A stretch of DNA of 17,806 nucleotides from JAXDBV01 sp034678415 (GTDB lineage: Bacteria > Bacteroidota > Bacteroidia > Bacteroidales > VadinHA17), in the NCBI GenBank assembly GCA_034678415.1, contig JAXDBV010000329.1:1-17806 (forward strand). Reading direction: 5' to 3'. The position numbers and the translations under genes are program-made. Shown here one piece after another: positions 14,806 to 17,806 of the stretch. Numbering within the stretch: position 1 is the first letter of the stretch; every line of letters begins with the position of its first letter. The notes under the pieces were generated by a model that saw nothing but the letters and a program-made list of their open reading frames with translations, had not been told where the DNA came from and ran no database searches.

Positions 14806-15833
14806 TATCCTTCCCAGTTAAGAATGACTTTACCGCATTTGCCCTCTTCCATGATATTAAATCCCTCCTGGAATTCCCCTACCGGAAAACGGTGTGTGAT
14901 CAGCGGGCTTATCTCCAGGCCGCTGATCAGCATCTGTTCCATCATATACCAGGTCTCAAACATCTCCCTGCCATAGATCCCCTTGATCTGCAATCCTTTG
15001 AAAATGATCTTGTCCCAGCATACCTGGGTGTTGTTGGGCAGAATGCCTAACAGGGCAATATTTGAACCGTTATACATGTTGTCGATCATTTCATTGAAGG
15101 CAGCCGGCGATCCCGACATTTCCAGCCCCACATCAAAGCCTTGCATCTTCAGTTCCTGTAAAGCATTGGAGATCTTTTCCCCTTTGGACGGGTTGATGGT
15201 CATTGTGGCACCCATCTGCCTGGCTATCCTGAGGCGGTCATCACTGAGGTCGCTGACCACAATATACCGGGCACCCGCAAAGCGTGCCACCGCCACAGCC
15301 ATGCTGCCGATGAGCCCGGCACCGGTGATCAAAACATCCTCCCCGATCAGCGGGAAGGAAAGGGCTGTATGGGTGGCGTTGCCCAACGGATCCATGATGG
15401 CCGCGATATCATCGGGCACCCTGTCGTCCAGCCTGATCACATTATCCTCCGGTATCACAAGGTATTCGGCAAAAGCACCGGGTCGGTGCACCCCTACTCC
15501 CAGAGAAGACTGGCATATATGTTTTTTCCCCCGGCGGCAGTTACGGCACGTCCCGCATGCAATATGCCCTTCGCCGGTGACCCGGTCTCCCGGCTGGAAA
15601 TGGGTTACCCCGCTGCCCGTCTTATAGATCACACCTACATATTCATGACCGATGACCAGGGGTGTTCGGATGGTACGCTGCGACCAGTCGTCCCATTTAT
15701 AAATGTGAAGATCGGTGCCGCAAATGGCGGTCTTCTTGATCTTTATCATTACATCGTTAATGCCCGGTTCAGGAATGTCAACTTCCTGCAGCCATATCCC
15801 TTTCTCAGGTCTGGCCTTGACCAATGCTTTCAT
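14805..15833 (-). CDS. tdh: L-threonine 3-dehydrogenase, zinc-dependent
   Basis: This NAD+-dependent medium-chain dehydrogenase oxidises L-threonine to 2-amino-3-oxobutyrate, the substrate of the KBL encoded next. The start chosen is the ATG at 15833 (MKALVKARPEKGIW), which matches the E. coli Tdh N-terminus and gives 342 residues against 341 there. An ATG at 15842 is also possible. The frame stays open upstream to 15917, but that extension has no family counterpart. Catalytic zinc ligands are Cys38 and His63 with Glu64 (CGTDLHI, GHEYVG). Structural zinc ligands are Cys93, 96, 99 and 107. GEGHIACG, VGVHRPGAFAEYLVIP, the Rossmann motif GAGLIG (171-176) and KGIYGREMFETWY are all typical. It is first in the tdh-kbl operon and diverges from gltX. 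Confidence 0.96.
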   Translation of the reverse strand: MKALVKARPEKGIWLQEVDIPEPGINDVMIKIKKTAICGTDLHIYKWDDWSQRTIRTPLVIGHEYVGVIYKTGSGVTHFQPGDRVTGEGHIACGTCRNCRRGKKHICQSSLGVGVHRPGAFAEYLVIPEDNVIRLDDRVPDDIAAIMDPLGNATHTALSFPLIGEDVLITGAGLIGSMAVAVARFAGARYIVVSDLSDDRLRIARQMGATMTINPSKGEKISNALQELKMQGFDVGLEMSGSPAAFNEMIDNMYNGSNIALLGILPNNTQVCWDKIIFKGLQIKGIYGREMFETWYMMEQMLISGLEISPLITHRFPVGEFQEGFNIMEEGKCGKVILNWEG

Positions 15834-16032
15834 CTTTTTCATTGCCCGGTAAAATTTATTGGATGAAAATAGTTGCCTTGAAAATAAATGTTCAATGTTA
15901 GTATAAATCCTCTGCAAAAAAAAATGAATATGCTCCCTATTTCAGCGTATTTTCTCCTTTCCACTGCTGTTGCCTTACCGGTTTCTTACGGATGGCACCC
16001 GGCTGCCACTTACCATTCTGTTCAAATTCCCC

Positions 16033-16040
16033 TATCTTTG
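16033..16040 (+). promoter_or_regulatory. Bacteroidota -7 element of gltX
   Basis: TATCTTTG is an exact TAnnTTTG match 17 bases before the ATG at 16058. Transcription would start near 16047, giving a leader of about 11 bases. No clear TTTG lies at the -33 distance. It also argues against the upstream in-frame ATG at 15992 as the start. Confidence 0.6.
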
Positions 16041-16057
16041 CACAAAGTATGCATCAT

Positions 16058-17587
16058 ATGGCAGAGAAACGCGTCAGGGTACGTTTTGCCCCCAGTCCGA
16101 CCGGTCCCTTGCACATGGGCGGGGTGAGGACTGCCCTGTATAATTACCTGTTTGCCCGTCATCATGGCGGTGATTTTATTTTACGGATTGAAGATACCGA
16201 TCAGGCGAGGCTCGTGCCGGGAGCGGAGGATTATATTATCAAGTCGCTTGCATGGTGCGGGCTCACATTCGATGAGGGGGTGCGCGAAGGTGGTGAGTTC
16301 GGCCCCTACCGCCAGTCGGAACGGAAAAGCATCTACCGCGAATTTGCTGAGGTGCTGATCAAGAAGGATAAGGCTTACTATGCCTTTGACACACAGGAGG
16401 AGCTCGACAGGTACAGGCAACAGGCTGAAGCAGCCGGAGGAGAACCGTTCCAGTACGATGCATCCACCCGCGGCCGACTGAAGAACTCTCTCACATTATC
16501 AATGAGGGAAGTGAACCAGTTTTTGGAATCCGGTATGCCCTATGTGATACGGTTCAGAGTTCCCGATGAGGAAGAAGAGGTGAAACTACACGACGAGATC
16601 CGCGGCGATATTGTGGTTAAGACAAAGACCCTCGACGATAAAGTGCTCTTCAAATCCGACGGTATGCCTACGTACCATTTTGCCAACGTGGTCGACGATC
16701 ACCTTATGTGGATCAGCCATGTGATACGGGGAGAAGAATGGCTTCCCTCACTGCCCCTGCATTGGCTTCTTTACAGCGCTTTCGGATGGGACAGGCCGGT
16801 ATTTGCCCACCTGCCCCTGTTACTGAAACCCAGCGGCAAGGGAAAGCTGAGCAAACGCGACGGCGACCAGCTGGGATTCCCCGTCTTCCCCCTCGAGTGG
16901 AAAAGCCCCGGAGGAGAAGTGTACAGCGGGTACCGCGAAACGGGTTATTTCCCCGAGGCTTTTGTCAATCTCCTTGCCCTGCTGGGATGGAATCCCGGCA
17001 CGGAGAAGGAGCTGTTCACCATGACAGAGCTTATCCGTGAGTTCTCCCTCGAAAGGGTGGGAAAATCAGGATCGCGCTTCGATCCCGGCAAAGCCCGCTG
17101 GTTCAATCACCAGTACCTGATGATAAAGTCAACGCAGGAAATTATTTCCCTCTTCCTGCCGGTACTGAAAGAGAAAGGAATCAACCCCGACCTGGTGAAA
17201 CTGAACCGGATCATCACACTGACCCGTGAAAGGGTAGATTTTATCCATGAGCTGTGGGATCAGACATGCTTTTTTTTCCGGGCGCCGCAATCCTATGATC
17301 CGGATGTGGTGGGCAAGCGATGGAACAACGACACCCCGGCCATCATGCGTACCCTCATGAAGGAACTGGAAAAAATTGATGGATTCACGGCCGGTAATAT
17401 CGAGTTGCATGTGAAGCAATGGCTGCAGGAAAACAACCTTGGTATGGGTGTGGTCATGAATGCCCTGCGCCTGTGCCTGGTAGGTACCAGCGCCGGTCCG
17501 CATTTATTTGATATCTGCGAGCTGATCGGGAAGGAAGAAACACTCCGACGCATTGCTTCGGCACTGGAAATAATAAAAAAGGAATAA
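16058..17587 (+). CDS. gltX: Glutamyl-tRNA synthetase
   Basis: This class I aminoacyl-tRNA synthetase charges tRNA-Glu in the cytoplasm. The 509-residue product shows the HIGH-type signature PSPTGPLHMGG (12-22, HMGG at 19-22), LRIEDTD (42-48), GPYRQSER (82-89), IRFRVP (164-169), SDGMPTYHFANVVDDHLM (200-217), HVIRGEEWLPS (221-231) and the KMSKS-type loop KLSKR (263-267). An anticodon-binding C-terminal half follows. The start at 16058 (MAEKRVRVRFAPSPTG) is chosen because the -7 promoter element at 16033-16040 lies just upstream; the in-frame ATG at 16049 would only add three residues. The frame is open back to 15992, but that stretch spans the promoter. Only MGG rather than IGH follows the first His of the signature, a common Bacteroidota variant. 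No strong terminator was seen after it. Confidence 0.96.
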   Translation: MAEKRVRVRFAPSPTGPLHMGGVRTALYNYLFARHHGGDFILRIEDTDQARLVPGAEDYIIKSLAWCGLTFDEGVREGGEFGPYRQSERKSIYREFAEVLIKKDKAYYAFDTQEELDRYRQQAEAAGGEPFQYDASTRGRLKNSLTLSMREVNQFLESGMPYVIRFRVPDEEEEVKLHDEIRGDIVVKTKTLDDKVLFKSDGMPTYHFANVVDDHLMWISHVIRGEEWLPSLPLHWLLYSAFGWDRPVFAHLPLLLKPSGKGKLSKRDGDQLGFPVFPLEWKSPGGEVYSGYRETGYFPEAFVNLLALLGWNPGTEKELFTMTELIREFSLERVGKSGSRFDPGKARWFNHQYLMIKSTQEIISLFLPVLKEKGINPDLVKLNRIITLTRERVDFIHELWDQTCFFFRAPQSYDPDVVGKRWNNDTPAIMRTLMKELEKIDGFTAGNIELHVKQWLQENNLGMGVVMNALRLCLVGTSAGPHLFDICELIGKEETLRRIASALEIIKKE

Positions 17588-17771
17588 CCGATATTCCTTA
17601 TATTCTGCAAAATATCAGGATGAAAATTATGTAATTAATTATTGAATCACCTCGCATTTAATTCAGTAATTCTTTGAGTCCCCGCCCTGTAGGCTGCCTC
17701 GGGTAAATGAAGCTTTTTCGGGCTTTCTAAACGCTTCCTTTTCCTTGAACATTAAAACCCGGATTATGATC

Positions 17772-17806
17772 TCAGATCCCTTCCGTCAGCTCCAGGAACT
17801 TCTTAT
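17772..17806 (-). CDS. Possible C-terminal tail of a gene entering from the right edge
   Basis: Read on the minus strand from the right edge, one frame gives KKFLELTEGI and then TGA. The codons end mostly in G or C, like the genes of this window. Ten codons are too few to name or prove a gene. Confidence 0.3.
   Translation of the reverse strand, partial: KKFLELTEGI

Noticed and set aside
15834..15917. N-terminal extension of threonine dehydrogenase
   Set aside because: The upstream 28 codons have no counterpart in the family; ATG 15833 gives the expected length and N-terminus.
15992..16057. Upstream start for gltX
   Set aside because: The extension would be translated through the TATCTTTG promoter element, and the family N-terminus fits ATG 16058.
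1..17806. Mobile elements, CRISPR arrays, tRNA or rRNA genes
   Set aside because: No transposase, integrase, regularly spaced repeats, cloverleaf or rRNA-like segment was recognised on either strand.

Overview
The window looks like chromosomal DNA from a member of the Bacteroidota with moderate GC. Three things point there: a long TonB-dependent outer-membrane receptor carrying an N-terminal carboxypeptidase-regulatory-like domain, a waaA gene for a Gram-negative lipid A/Kdo envelope, and exact matches to the Bacteroidota -7 promoter element TAnnTTTG (TACCTTTG ahead of nrdJ, TATCTTTG ahead of gltX, TAATTTTG ahead of the acsA-like gene). I saw no insertion sequence, integrase, CRISPR array, tRNA or rRNA. 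This appears to be core and near-core metabolism, not a mobile island.

Layout from left to right. Positions 1-2045 (minus) hold the first ~681 codons of a large exported protein that runs off the left edge. It diverges from waaA (2124-3353, plus), the Kdo transferase. Next, on the plus strand, is a 1109-residue TonB-dependent receptor (3545-6874) with no SusD partner, closed by an intrinsic terminator (6912-6944). A 390-base gene-free stretch follows. It begins with a near-ideal Bacteroidota promoter that overlaps the terminator U-tract, then has a GC-rich block able to fold into several stems, then an AT-rich block. After it comes nrdJ (7334-9940), an adenosylcobalamin-dependent (class II) ribonucleotide reductase. 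The leader could be a structured regulatory RNA.

From 10064 to 15833 all genes are on the minus strand, in two probable operons. The first in transcription order is tdh-kbl (15833 to 13569), the classical threonine degradation pair: threonine dehydrogenase makes 2-amino-3-oxobutyrate and KBL cleaves it with CoA to glycine and acetyl-CoA. The second (13369 to 10064) has an AcsA-type acetate-CoA ligase, a stand-alone acyl carrier protein, and a second, divergent KBL-like alpha-oxoamine synthase. An ATP-dependent acyl activator, a carrier protein and a PLP-dependent C-C condensing enzyme in one operon suggest that an acyl group is loaded on the ACP and condensed with an amino acid. This is the most interesting set in the window. 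Its product cannot be read from sequence.

On the right, gltX (16058-17587, plus) encodes glutamyl-tRNA synthetase, divergent from tdh, with its promoter only about 18 bases before the start codon. The last ~200 bases have no clear gene apart from a possible C-terminal tail of a minus-strand gene entering from the right edge.
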